A DNA stretch of 64,000 nt from Neospora caninum Liverpool (GCF_000208865.1 NC_018394.1:889635-953634); one strand, 5' to 3'. Shown: positions 1 to 13,034, counted from the stretch's first letter. A program made the numbers and translations. Notes: generated by a model not told the origin, from the sequence alone.

Positions 1-650
1 TGTGAGTGTGTGTATGCTTCGATACCGGAAGGGCGACGTGGCACGCTAGAGTTCCGCCGGCATACAAAAGTCAAACGACTCGTTCAAGGGGAGGGAGAAC
101 GAGTGGTGGACGGCGATGCGCTGAAGAAGTGAAACAGAATTTTCGTGTTCTTGAAGAAAACGAATTAATTGCGCATGCGCCATCGGACGGCGCCCGCCTT
201 CCCCATCCACCACTTGAATCTGTCTACAGGTGAACGCGCGAGACATATCCAGGGTGGCCAGATCAGATCCCAGTCTCACAATTGCGCGAACGCCAGCAGT
301 TCAGTGGCGTGCACCGCCGCACCAACTTACTTTAGGCTGCTCGGGAACGAAACTGTTACTTGACCCTGTGGGTAAGCGGCTGTTTCTGTAGGAACTGGAG
401 GCGAAGATCGGTTACATGGATACGGGCGTGTCGCAAAATGGACCGTCAGAAGTTCCCTTACGGTACAGCCCTGTGATGGGAATATCCTCCAGCCCTCGTC
501 ACTGACATTAATACGGGCCCAACCACGGGGGGGGGGGGGGTTCCAGGGGGGTAGACACTGGCAATAGAGTTCCAGTTTGACGGTAGTATATTCTGTGCTT
601 CACAGCTTTTGAATACAATATTTGTTCCAGCGTATCATTTCCTCGTAAAC
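1..650. other. Upstream intergenic region of TOP6B
   Basis: No convincing coding exon was found on either strand. The short open frames here lack family motifs and splice-phase partners. The stretch holds a 14-G homopolymer and presumably the promoter and 5' untranslated region of the topoisomerase gene starting at 651. A gene continuing in from the left cannot be excluded. Confidence 0.5.
527..540 (+). repeat. Poly-G homopolymer (14 G)
   Basis: An uninterrupted run of 14 G lies about 110 bases upstream of the TOP6B start codon. It is followed by a shorter G run after TTCCA. Such runs can form G-quadruplexes and are also prone to length errors in sequencing. Confidence 0.9.
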
Positions 651-3125
651 ATGGCTACTCCGAGTGCCAGCCAATTTCTGAACAGGCGTAAGCTCGTTTT
701 CACGTGTTTCTCTCAAATCCTAAAACTCACAGAATGGCGGTGACCTGTATCCAGATATGTCAGTGACTGGATTCACAGAGCAAAATGGTATTTTGATGGT
801 GGCGAAGGAACTCGCCGACAATGCAGTTGACGCCTGCACTCATGTCGACAAGCCCTGCTACGGTTTCCACCAAAACCCGCGCATGGAAGTCGACGTTCGC
901 CGTTTGTTGGACGGGAAGATTGATGTCTGTTGCCGTGACACGGTGAGGATAGGGGTATACTCACATTCTCGGATTTTGTGCCACAACTCAGGAACTATAG
1001 GGTGTCGGCTTTTCTTGCGATTCGATAGAGTCGTTTGGGCAGCTATTTGCCACTTCAAAAACCAACGATTCGAGCGTGAGTGGCGTGTTTGGAATTGGGT
1101 TAAAGATGGTAAGGCGATGAGGTTGTTCAAATCGGGCCAGCACATCCATTGGATGCATGGGTAATAGGCCATGATGTACTGCCAGCGAAGTGCTGCATCC
1201 TTCCTGAGGATGAAGGTTAGGTACGTATGGCTTGACGGTGGCGCAAAACAACCGTTTTGTGTACCAACCCTCTTCAGAGTTTCACCAAGCGAAGTCTGGC
1301 GGTTTCGAGTAAGGCTTGACGTCGATGGGCAGTCGGCAGATGTTGAAGATTTCGAAAGTACGCCCTGCCGTAGAAACACAAAACATAGCGCATGCATGGG
1401 CCTACTGTTTTGAACAGCGATAAATGAGGAACTGGACACGTGGCCGTGGATGACGGAAGTTGGTGCAGCTGTAAGTGTACGCCGCTTGGCTCACAGACAC
1501 GAAACAGGGAAAATGACCTGCACAGGTAAAGGGCCAGTGGAGTGACCAAACGGAAGCGTCCTTTCTCAGCTACATCACTGCTATTAATTTCTTGAAGCCC
1601 GAAGTACGGTTTTTCTGACTGGACCATCCTTGTCGCCATCCATCTCTAGCTTTCACCAGATTTCGCTTCGGGTCCTTACAGAATCCGAAAATGTTAATGC
1701 GCTTACCCCTGAAGTCAGGGGCACGGGCCTGCTAGCTTGTCTTCTTTCCTTGGCACAGGCTGCGTCACACAAAGTTATTGCCCATACGCAGCAAGTGGTG
1801 AATGACAGCGGATATGCTGTTCGAATAGTTGGGATCGCCGTAGCAGCCACCGCTGACCCAAAGAAGCAGACTGAGTGGGGTTCTGTCAGGATTCTGCGCA
1901 CCTTCAACTCCATGCCACTGCTGCCTGAAGATGCCCCCGTCTGTGCGATTGACAAGGCAACCAGGTACTCGCATGACGGGCTGCAACATTCCCAGTGGCC
2001 AACCTTCCCTCTGGCAACAGGGAGTTTCTTGACGCAAAAGGCGCTCGTTTCGGCCTGCTGACAAAGAAGAGACAACGGAAGCCTCCGGGATCCGCAAAGG
2101 CTGCCGTTGCGGCTCCCGTTGAGCTGGCACCGTCCCCCTTGCCGACAAACACATACGAGCGCTTGCTCGGGGTAATTACTTTGCCTTGTGTTGCAGGTAA
2201 TAAGGTGCTTTATTCCTGTTCAGGCAGCGCACCCACACCGTGTGTGGTTGGCCGGCCCCGCATCGTGGTCAGAAATCGTTCTGGTAAGGTCTCCGACAGC
2301 TCTTGTCGTCATGCGACGCAACGCTGTGAGGTGTCAGGTCATCAGCGTCGACAGTAAAGATGCATGCTTTGGCAGTTTGTGCAAAACGTATTTGCGAGTA
2401 AGTTTCAGGCAAAAACGTGGATACACAGAGTTGGCTTACCTAATGCACGGCTCACTAGGAGTCGTCCGCACTCTCGAGCAATCTGGACCGTGCACTGGCG
2501 TCCACGTTTGAGGACTTCAAGACACAGGATCCTTCCGCATTCATGTCAGTCGCGGAACTAGAAGTACGGCTGTGGACGGCGTACGTACAGCAAGGGCGCA
2601 ACAACATACTTTCTCTGGTGCAGATGAAAGAGGCACGCGAAATCTACGTTCCACAGCTGGCGCAATCGCTGGCACACATCATTTGCCGCTCTGATAACGA
2701 AGAGTTCAAAAATGCGTCTTTCATGGTTCTTTCCATGGAACGCGAACCCAAGTGGACCGTGGCGCCGCGTGCGAGTAGGCCAACTCCCAGAAATATTCAA
2801 AGTTCTTGTGCAATTGACCAAATGGAAAATGTGACTCAGCCTCGCGAGCAATGACAGGCGAACCGACAACACCTGCCGCAAAACGGATGAAGACGAATGA
2901 CACGCTGGAGAAGCTCACGGAGAAACTGCGAGCGCTCATTCTGTGAGTGTTTTTTCTGTTAGGAAGCAACCATAGACAAAACTGACGGCCGGTGTCGAAT
3001 GATGCTCCAGGACGAAACTGGAAAAAAGTTGTTCAGCAAACACCAAAGGGTCCACCCCGCGAGACAAAGCTGACCTCGACCTTGCTTCCGATACGGATTC
3101 CTCGTCAGAGGAAGAAGACGGGTAG
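651..3125 (+). CDS. TOP6B: DNA topoisomerase VI subunit B
   Basis: GHKL-ATPase and transducer subunit of type IIB topoisomerase, which pairs with a Spo11-like A subunit to pass DNA duplexes in the nucleus. Modelled exons: 651-687, 755-942, 1001-1075, 1660-1964, 2021-2171, 2224-2397, 2459-2774, 2840-2942 and 3011-3125; phases agree at every junction and give 487 aa. Seen in order: SASQFLNR entry motif, N-box MVAKELADNAVDA, G1 box DTGVGF, then SFGQLFATSK, VRGTGLLACLLSLAQAA (ATP-lid region), transducer NSMPLLPEDAPVCAI, and EIYVPQLAQSLAHII near the C-terminus. The end is acidic (DSSSEEEDG). Start 651 was chosen because its 12 codons splice straight into the expected N-terminal motif. Most introns are only 52-68 nt, unlike every other gene here. 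Two further small exons may lie between 1076 and 1659. A meiotic TOP6B-like protein is the main alternative. Confidence 0.8.
1278..1470 (+). other. Possible small extra exons of TOP6B (1278-1308, 1418-1470)
   Basis: Inside the one long modelled intron, two short segments are bounded by AG acceptors and good donors (GTAAGG after 1308, GTAAGT after 1470). Their phases (0 to 1, then 1 to 0) fit the flanking exons exactly and would add 28 residues, including INEELDTWPWMTEVGAA, just before the ATP-lid motif. The family does not require residues here, so they may be optional, lineage-specific or spurious. Confidence 0.4.
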
Positions 3126-3316
3126 CGGTCTCTGTGCCCCAAACTACTGGCTTAGACCTTGGATGGTTTTGTTTAACGCGCCCAAATTCCACTGAGCTTG
3201 GGGATGTTTTGCTCGCAAGCCACTGCACTGCACGAATCACGCTGTTGCCGTGCTTGCACTCGAAATACACATCCACCGCACCAAGTGCAGCAATGCCGCA
3301 TTCGAAAAGAAGAAAC

Positions 3317-3891
3317 CTAGTGTCCCTCCCGTCCTAACCACGGTTCCACGGACTGTGGTAAAGGTGACAAAGGATATTCGTCGGCCGTCCTAGTCACTGG
3401 ACCTTCAGAACACCCTTGGTCTTCGTAGTCCTCTTTCACCGTTCTGCACCCAAGTGTGGCGGGAGGGGGCGTGTATCCGTGAGAAACCGGAAACATTTCA
3501 ATACTGTGCGGACCTGCAGGGAGACAGAACCACACACGTCGAATCGCCACTACACAAAACGTAACTAGCAGAAATTGCATGAGAGAAAGGAGATGGCCAT
3601 TGCCAGGCGAAGGGATTTCTGCTTTTCTTACCTGTGGTACGGCTCCGTCCTTGCTGGCGGGATCCCGAAGACGTCACAAAGAGTAGCGTTTTCCATATGC
3701 CTTTTGCGCATGCGAACATATGCCGTCGGCAGGCGAAGACGAGACAAGCGACTACGACAATCAACAGATAAGTCGATCCCAGACCGAGCAGCTCTTCTGT
3801 ATGCGCCAGCTCGACCTCCACGAAGCGATACGTGTAAGGCTGCATCCCCTGATCGAATGCTTGAGGGATATGTTTCGCCAGCACCCCCACC
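3317..3891 (-). other. C-terminal transmembrane and tail exons of the PPC-like protein
   Basis: Exon 3891-3632 joins the preceding exon through donor GTGAGA (after 4200) and acceptor TTTTATAG. It encodes a juxtamembrane stretch, then the single helix [16 protein letters not shown] (about 3776-3729) followed by RRH and Lys residues, so the tail should be cytoplasmic. Exon 3513-3317 supplies the rest, with [16 protein letters not shown] and VEPW before stop codon 3319-3317. The Tyr/acidic tail resembles sorting tails of secretory-organelle proteins; that reading is inference. Confidence 0.7.
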
Positions 3892-6800
3892 CTATAAAAG
3901 CACCAAACCACAGCCACGCGCACGTTTTGATAAGCTCGCATCTTCGGGTGTCTCCATGTACGTGTCAGCGCCCATAACCGGACATCTCGAAAAAGGTGCA
4001 CATAGATATCTGCACTGGCAGCGTGAAAGGTGGTCCGACGCTTCACACGCCGTTTATCTGAAACTGTAAAGAACACAAGTATGTGTACACAGGGGCACCA
4101 CACCGTGCTGGATCTCAGCAGGCCACCGCAATAACGTGATGCCTGCACACCGCACACCGCCAGCTGTCTCGGCAGCCCGAGATTGGGCCCTCGTCTCACT
4201 TGTACACTTGGGATCCTTGGTATTGCAAGGGTAGACTGAAGCTCGTCTGTCCGGCCGTGACGAGATACTTTGACGTCGTTTTGTAGTATTCCGCGTCCAT
4301 GTAGAGCCCACAACTGGCCAACCAGTTCGCCCGAGTTGCATTGGCAAGCGCAACAAACACCTCGTACTGTACCTGGTTGTCCGGAACTTGGTTTCCCCAC
4401 TCCCCAAGAGCCGTCTTTGAACAGGTCCAGTGCCTGAGAACATAAATGAAAAGGAAGACGGGAAAGGGAGGAAGCAAAATACCCGGCTCCAAAGAATCTC
4501 TTCAGCACTCCTTCCGCTGCCCTTCGAAGAACTGCCACTCGTGAAGGGTTCCAGCTAAGCACGCCCACGCATTTTTGGAATTCTAATTGTTGGTGGCCAT
4601 AGAAAAGACCGACAATGTGGAGACTTACCCGTCTTGCGAGAGAGCCTTGATTGCGGGGAAGGTCATCAAAGGTTTCCACCGAACATTCAGATTCCATTTG
4701 CTTCCGCTGAACGGATGGCGAAGGTGCTCGTACCAAGGCACCGGCGCAATTGCTGCGTCCACGTCGTCAGATTCTGCACTGAAACACGGCGTGCTTTCCA
4801 GCTTGGTCATCAGAATGCTGAAGGTCGCATTCTTCTGACGGATGTAGCTTTCGCTGGCCGTGCCTTCTGGAAACTCGCATGAGACGCCAAGGAAATTTGC
4901 GCTTTGCGCCTCAACAACCTGCGGAGGCAACACGCAGAAACGCAAAGCTCCACCACACAGGATCCTCTGTTTCGCCGACTTCCAAAGTCCCGAAGCCACG
5001 AACGAATTACCCTTTCCGGTATCTCTTATTTTTTACAGTTTGGTTAAGTTCCCGAAACGATTCAATATAAAGGTGAATCATTTCCAGTTTTAAGGAACAC
5101 TTGAAACAATACACAATGGGAACAACCGTCCACGAAGGAACAGGTGACACCGCATCTCACCAAAGAAAACCTTTTGGAGACCATGCAGCTACAGCCAGAC
5201 GGCCATATTCCATCTGGATCCGACTCACCCGATACATCCGACCTTGCTGCTGGAGAGATGAGCTATCTGTTCGTCTCGAAACGCGCTTCATGGACCCCAG
5301 GAAAATTCCTGGGACCACGCTGCCGGAGACGATCTTGCTTAGCCGGTCATTCCACCTGAGGGCTGCGGTTCCGCTGCACACCTGCGAACAAGGAGTTTAA
5401 GACAAAGGCGCGAACTACCTTCCAACAAACGTTTCTAGCTCGGACGAGGCACGCCTACTGTGACTGTAGCCGAATAGTGCGAGCAATGCTCACGCACTCT
5501 CCTCTCGACTCCGGTTCTATCGATGTGTTTGTAAACCCATGGATGGACGAGCTCTATTTCCTGCACGCATGTGGACGGATCCGCGACTCCACGCCTTCGC
5601 CGATACAGAATCATGCACACATAGGATAGATCATCTGCCAAAATGACCGATGCACACGAACACACACGCGCACGCATTAGCACTTTGCATCTTCATCGCC
5701 GTAGACCCATGCAGTTGGGAGAAATGTGCCTGTGTCGAAGCGAGATCCCACCTCGAACGTCGTGACGAGTTTCCCATTGAATTCGGGCGGTTTCCAGAGT
5801 CGGAAAGTGAATTTGTCTTCGACAGCCATGGTCTGAACGAGGACAGTGCGCCGGTTCGCGTGGGGCATTTTCGAGACATGGCCCAAGACAGCAGACCCGA
5901 TGGGCACAGCCATGGGCAAGGACTGGTGAATGATTGTGGCTGTCATACGGAAGTACAAGGGCTCCGACGACGTGGTATAGATTCCGAGACGGTAGAAACA
6001 AAGCTGGGCTTCAAACAATTGCCAGTTGTTGTCGACAATCGCCACGAGTTGGTCGCGTTCGTTCACGTAACCCTGATGCGAGTTAAGGAGGTTGGAAGGC
6101 CGAAGGGAGGGACTCCACATGGTGCGCACAAACGTCTCTGTGTTGCACGTCTTCACAAACATCGACGTCGCCTGCAGGGGCTTCTGAATGCGTTCGCTGT
6201 ACGAACTGCGCAGGTCGCCGTCCGTCTTTGGTGAGTCGCGGTCCGGGTCCAAAGTGAAAATCACCTGGCCGCTCGGCTCCCTGAGAAACCAAGCTCACAC
6301 CGAAAACAAGAAAGACGCCTCTCCACAACGCGTTCTCTGCAGTCCTTCGTGCCTCCGCGCGTCACAACGCGCAAAGGAAAAACGCTCCCACGCACACTCG
6401 ACCTCATGCAGATTTCCACATATACGTATATATATATAACATATACGTATATATATATATATATAGGAACCGACAGGCACAGAGGTGCGTGAGTGCGCAT
6501 ATGCGTATTGTGCATGCACAGATGTAGGTGTCCGTGCGGCTGCGGATTTAAGTGGCTGCAGGTAAGGGTGTGCTGTGTTTGTGGCGAACGTACGTGACTT
6601 CGAAGGAGAAGAAGACGGGTTTTTCAGCTGTCACAGAGTAGATTCCCGAGTCAATGTTGTTCTTCAGAGGCACATACAAGCCCTCCTGTGTGGCGGAGAA
6701 CTCGACAACGGGTTGGAAAGTCTGGAAAAGACAAACAAGGCAACCTCGCAGGATCCCCGTTGTTCCGCGTACGGGTGAACCTCGACGGGACCCGAAAGGA

Positions 6801-9800
6801 CGCGAGTTCGTTGCACCCAAAACTGCAGTTGTTCACGAGCACCAGACAGAGCAGAGAGGGAGAACAAAAACCACACAGACCCAGGTTGACGCTGAGAAGA
6901 AGACGGAGGGCAGTCGAAGGCAGAAGACGCGAGCCTTAGCACTTGTTTCGCCACACTCAGCTGCGCACGCACCGAGGAATACGTTTCGTTGAGAAAAAGA
7001 AGGACGTATAAAAAGTTCTTGTTCTCGACGAGTTTCTCATCGGCTTTTATGAGGATGTCCGCGGTCGATCCACTTTGCCAGTCTTTCGTAGGCTCGCCAA
7101 TCCAGCAGAACTTCCCGGCGTCGTCCCCGCGACACCCATCGGGGTGCTGTAGCTCTGCCGAGGCACAGGACAACGAAGCCCAACGGGAAGAACTTACAGA
7201 AGGCGCAGAAGAAGACGGAGCCTTCCTGTGCGCCGTTGGCCAGTCCACGCGCCCTACGGACCGGAAGGGTTTATTCCCAGAAAAACAGGAGGGAGGACGA
7301 CCAGCCACCCCTACCGGATTTCCGCACGTCGTCTTGAAACATCAGTAACTATGGACGCCGTCTCCAGTCGAAAGCGAGGATCGGAAACGCCCCCCCCTCC
7401 TTTCTCAGATTAACACACGTATTTATGTATATATATGCATAAATGTATTCAGATTTACACGAAATGTGCCTAGGCACGAGCAGACGCCGATGTACAAGTC
7501 CACCATACGTAACGCCCTATACATGCGCCTACAACAACACAGCGTAGCACACACCTGGATCTCTACACATGCATGCATATTTATATGCAGGTATGTGCGT
7601 GAAAAAAGTATACGGGTGCCGATGAATCTAGAGCCCTGCACAGCTGTGTCGCATGCTCAGGAAACGGTTAGAGGATTCGACATGTGCGTGCGCGCGCCGG
7701 GCGTACCCTGGTTCAATCGTGTCAAGTTGTGGAACAAGGCCGCCGTCATTTTGGAGATCAAGAACGGATCTTCGCACCGAACATGCAGGTGGACATCTGC
7801 ACTCGGGTTGTCTTGGTACAGCAGGAGCGCCTTTGTGCTGTTCTCGCCAATGAATTCTTCCGGGACGAACTGGCGCGTCTCCCCGAAGGAGTAGACGTCG
7901 AAGGCATCGGTGGACCGTGAAGTTACCTGAATGCTGAAATCGACTTCGCGCGACTCCGAGAGATCTGTAGAGACGCACACGACCCAACGCGACAGCAGGG
8001 AAGCGACATGGACCAGGCACCGAGTCGTTCCGTTTTTCCGCTCCCCGGTGGCTCTGGGTTTTTCTGGTTACCTGTGGCGCGCCGGCGGTCGTACACGCTG
8101 ATGAGAATCTGACAAGAATCGAGAGGATGAAAAACGTCCTCCGTGTCGGTCCCGAGTTGGTCGTCCTCCAGACGGCTTGTCGCCAGGTCATCCGGTTCGC
8201 ACGCAGGAATCCAGTCGACGTCCTCAGCGTGGCGCCACGCGCTTCCTGGAAAACAGAAAACCGAAAAAAAGGCGTATGTTCCACACGGCGTATTTTGATG
8301 TAAGAACAACGAAACATACAGCCGCTATGAAGCTCCATGTAGATATATATGAACTTGCGCGTTTCCAAGCATGCTTGCCTAGACACGCCACAAAATCTAA
8401 AGCGACCACGTCGCCCCTCCGCGCTTGTGACCCCGGCTTTGTCTCTGCTTCCCGCCTCTTTTCCAAGCTCCTCGCACCTCCCTATGCTCTCATTTCACTC
8501 CGCGTTCCCCTCGGATTTCCCCTTCGGCGTCTTGCGATCTCTCGTTCGTTTCTCCCCATCTCCGCCGCCCCCCCTCTGCTCCCCCTTCCCCCGAAAATAC
8601 ACGGCAGAAGGCCGACCAGCGATCTGGCGGCGACCTGTGCGAGCTGAGCTTCCTCGGGCCCCGTCAGGAGTTCCGTTTTTCACCCGCATGCGAATCCGTC
8701 GTGTGGACTGCCTTTTTCCCGGGAGTGTCTTCTCGGTCAGTCTCACCGATTCGCAGGACGAGCGTGGGGGACTCGGGCGACTCCTGGACGAGTTGTTTGA
8801 CGGACGGCGGCAGCGATTCGCCGGGGTCTGGGCGTTTGGGGAAACCTAGAGCCCTGTGGAGGGGCTGGACAAAGACGTCGACCATGTGGACAAAGGGCGT
8901 GACTTTGAGGAGGAAAAGGTCGTCGTCGGACCGCCCAGAATACGGCGCAGTCCAAACGAAGAAGCTCGGCCTGTGACTCGTCACCGACGCGTGCAGAGGC
9001 ACGTTGAAGTCGAGAGGAACCACTTGGTGCCTCTCGTGGAGCGTCGTCGACACGTGGGCGTTGAAGACGTATATGCAACTTCCCTTCTGGATGCTCGGGT
9101 CGTGGAGCTGCGAGAAAAACGAAAAAAGGCAATTGCATGCGTTGCCCGCGGGCACCGGAAAAAACGCGAACGCCAGCGCGCCGGGACAGAAACGCGGGGG
9201 GAAGCAGACACGCCAGAAAAAGACGAGCGAGAACTGCCTCGCGTGCGTCAGGCGGGAGGCAACGAGGCGCGGTGCGACGCTCCCTCGAGAGGTTCCCCGC
9301 CCGTTGCTGTCGCGTCTTTCGCCTCCGCCTACCATGAAGAAGAAAGGCCCTTCGGTCCACGGATGGATGTCTCGGCCAATGACGAGTTGCTGGCTCTGCG
9401 GCCACGGAAAGGCTCGGCGGTATCCGTCCGGCCACCGGACCGTGAGGGTTGCTCGGCAGTCGAACGAGGCAACTTGCAGGTGAAGGGCAGCGTCGAGGTC
9501 TCGATCGAGAATGAACTCGTCGATCCATAGTTCGTACTTTACGTCGCTGTTTAGCCAGAGGAAGCCGAGATTCGGCGTCGCGTCGACGATCAGGTTGGAC
9601 ACGATCGAGTTCGTCGGAGACCGGAGAAGCGTGAGCGCAAAAGGCTGGTCCTGGTGGGCAGAGACGTCCACGCGGAGCACGCACTGTTTCCGCAGCGACC
9701 GCGAAGAATTTGCCTTTGAATCCTTCGAGAAGGAACAGCCGAGGACAGCCTGCCGCCGGCGGAGATCTGCGCCCTTGATCTCGATCGATCGCCGCACGCC

Positions 9801-12800
9801 GTCCGCCCACCAGTGCGCGCTCCCCAAGTGCAGCGGAGTCAAGTCCGAGACGAGCGTCCCGTTCCCGAGTGCGGCGTACAGCGACACGTCCCGGTCGCTC
9901 GTCACTGAAACGAGACGCGAAACAAAAGAGCAGAAGGATTGCCAAAACACAAGAAAAAAGTGTAACGAGGGGCAAAAGCTCCGAAAAAGAGAGGGGACTC
10001 AAGACAAGGGGGAGAAGCTGCACCAAAAGGCACAAAAGACGGGTCAACACACTCGGCGGCAGGGCGCGAACGTTGTGCCCCGCGCATGTCTGTGCGGGCT
10101 TACCTGCGATTTTGAGATCCTCCTCGGGGTTCACGTCGATGTAGGAGAACATTTTTGTGTGGCCTTTCTTGACGAAGCCGCGCACGGGGAGAGCAGGGAT
10201 GATCGCGTCGACGCCACCCGTCTCTTGGCGCACTTCCAGCGTGTACTGCGCGTCTTCCTGAGCCTTGACGAGGATGAAAAACGTGCAGAACCCGGTCTGG
10301 GCGACGACTGTCGCGTTGCAGGCCGCTTGGAAATCCTTCGACTCGGCCGCCAGCAACACCCAGTCTGTGCCAAGTTCCGTGGACGACCAGGTGTACCCGT
10401 GAGGAGCGGAAGAGACCGCGCGGTGAGGAGACACAAAGAGGTCGGCATCTCCCACAGCTCCAGCTGAAGACAAGAGAGGAAAGGAACAACACTGCGAACC
10501 CCACTCACACGCGAAACCTACACACGTGCGTGGGGATGTTTGACTCTTTGCATGCACGTGCGCGCAGGAAACAGATCTACGGTAGACTCACACGTGGAAA
10601 GCCTAGAGAGATGTGTCTCTCGACCTTGCCTGCGGTCTCCCGAGGCCATGCAGATGCCACATTCACCGTTTCTACGTTTTCATGGTTGCCAGCAGTTGCA
10701 GATATATCCGCGTTAGGGATGCAGTTACGAGGGTTGCCGTGACAAGAGTTGGAGACGCCTCGCGACGAAAAGAGCAGCCGGCCAAGCGCGTGGACCTGCG
10801 ACTGCACGCGTTCGCATGCGTTCTTCGCAGACAAACCTCACTTGTAAGCGCAATCACGACGTCCTTGTTGTAGACAGGCGTTGCAAAAGAGTAGAAATGA
10901 AAAGCGTCGGCGGCAATGGAACGGCGCACGGGAACGTCGAGAGGTAGTGGAAACACCTCGCCGTTTCCACTGCAGACGATGGTGAAGGGAATGCCATCCT
11001 CACTCTCCTCGTTCGAGTCTTTTGCCTCCCCAGCGGCAGAGCCAACAGGAAGGTGGGCCGAGGAAGAAGAGGAAGAGGAAGAAGAAGGGGAAGAAGAAGG
11101 GGAAGAAGAAGAGGAAGAGGAAGAAGAAGAGGAAGAAGAAGGGGAAGAGGAAGAGGAAGAAGAGGAAAAGGAAGAAGAAGCGGAAGAAGAAGAGGAAGAA
11201 GAAGAAGTGGAAGAAGGACTTGGTTGGACCACCACTACATATGCAGAGGCAGTGCCTGGAGTCAACGACTGCGGGTCGTCGAGGGGGACTTCGATAACTT
11301 GAATGTCGGGGAATTTCCCAGCGTGCTGCCGAGGCCAGAGAACCGTGCCTGCAGGAGATAGAGTTCAATAAGAAGCGGACGGAAAGGACACGGCCAAGAA
11401 CGGAGAATACAACAGACGCAGGGTTCAGAGGCACGCCACAGGAACGCGCTCTTTCCACCGCTGTCGAGTGTGTCTCTTTGCGAACCTGGAATGTCGGGGT
11501 CTGGCGGGCGGTACGACTCCGCGTTTTCCTTCGTCAAAACGTTGGCAAACAGCCGCACGCGCCGGCCTTCGTCATCGAAGGAGGAGGCGATGCAACGCAT
11601 GTGCGGGCGTGCGTCGACTGCATGTGCTGAAGGGAACCCGGAAAACATCAAAGACGGAAATGAGAGAAGACTGCGAAAAAGACAGCTCCCGTATGTGCAC
11701 AAACAACCCACACAGCGACGGCGAAGGAGGACGAGCCGCGCTGCGTCACAAAGACGGAAACGAAAAGAGAAAAGCGGTGTCGGAAAAAGCCTGCTGATCT
11801 CAAACATAAGAAAAAACACCCAACAGAGACAAAACACTCTTGCCTTATGTCACTATCGATATCCTTATCCACGTATGCCTGTGTGCATGCAGAGACATAC
11901 ATATGAACAGCCGCCGGCTCCAAAAGCAGACACGCGATACGACTATTTTTTCACTCGGTATCGATGCCTCTCGGTCGGAGCCTCCACAACGGGTGCTGGA
12001 ATGGAAACTCAAATTCCCTCGAAACACAAGCATATATATATATATATATATTTACATATATGTATGTGTAGTTGCGTGTACAAGTGCATGTACAGATACA
12101 TCTCGGTGATTGCTGGTCGTTAGGCATGCGGTCTGTGTACCTGCGATGAGTTTGTAGTCTACGGGAAAGGAGAAGAATTGCTTTCCGCTTCCTCGCTTTG
12201 CATCTGGTTGGATGTGCCCGACATAAACTGCTCCATCCATGAGATGTGTCGTGACTTCGAGGAACCCTGCTCCGGAAGCGCGCTTGGCGAGAAGAGCCTG
12301 TTCTGTCTCTCCGCTTTCGGGGCCAAAGGAGACAGTCACGTCGACAACGACGGGGACGGTGGCCAGGCTGTGGATGCGCACGCTCCAGTCGCCCACGCCC
12401 TCTTTGTCTTCGAAGACTGCGGCGGCGGAAAAGCGCTCAGAAAAGTCGACTCTGCTCTTCGTCTCGGCTTCAGGGACGGAGACGGACCGGCTCTTTCCCT
12501 TCGCCCGGCGCCCTCCGGGAAGCGAAAGAGAGACGACAAACCCCGGAGCAGTTCCCGACAAACTCAGGCGGAACATATACCCGCTGCGGAAGACAAAAGG
12601 GGGAAAAGCGAGGAAGAGTGAAGAAAGACAAGAGAGAGTTGGCGAAAACACTCGTGGATACGGAACGAAGGGTGAGAGCAGTGAGGAGAGGCACACGTGT
12701 ACGAAGAGGACCACCGAAGGGGAAGAAGAAGCGAAAGGAGAGAGAAAAAGGAGACAGAGACAGACGAAAGGCAAGCAAATACGTAGATAGGAGACGGGAG

Positions 12801-13001
12801 ACATCAAAAAGAGAAACGAGAATGCCGCAAACCTAAAAGCGATCTGAAAAACACCAAACGTAAAAACCAGGCCGTATGTACTCTCATGCACCCGTGGAAA
12901 GAGGACTTGTATCTCTCCACACCTCATCGAAATACTCACACCAACCTGCATATACACACATCCATATATATGTATATATGTATACATATATATATATATA
13001 C

Positions 13002-13034
<33 letters not shown>

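Noticed and set aside
7657..7980. Possible intron donor (GTAACT) within the PPC-like exon at 7964-7707
   Set aside because: Reading through keeps a continuous, well-patterned ectodomain, and the next junction phases agree only without this intron.
9511..10467. A 318-codon open frame on the + strand
   Set aside because: Antisense to strongly supported exons; composition reflects the complement of the real coding strand.
8743..10557. A 604-codon open frame on the - strand
   Set aside because: It is an out-of-phase shadow over exons and introns of the PPC-like gene. The exons with PPC motifs switch frames across clear splice sites, and this long frame is Arg/Pro-rich without motifs.
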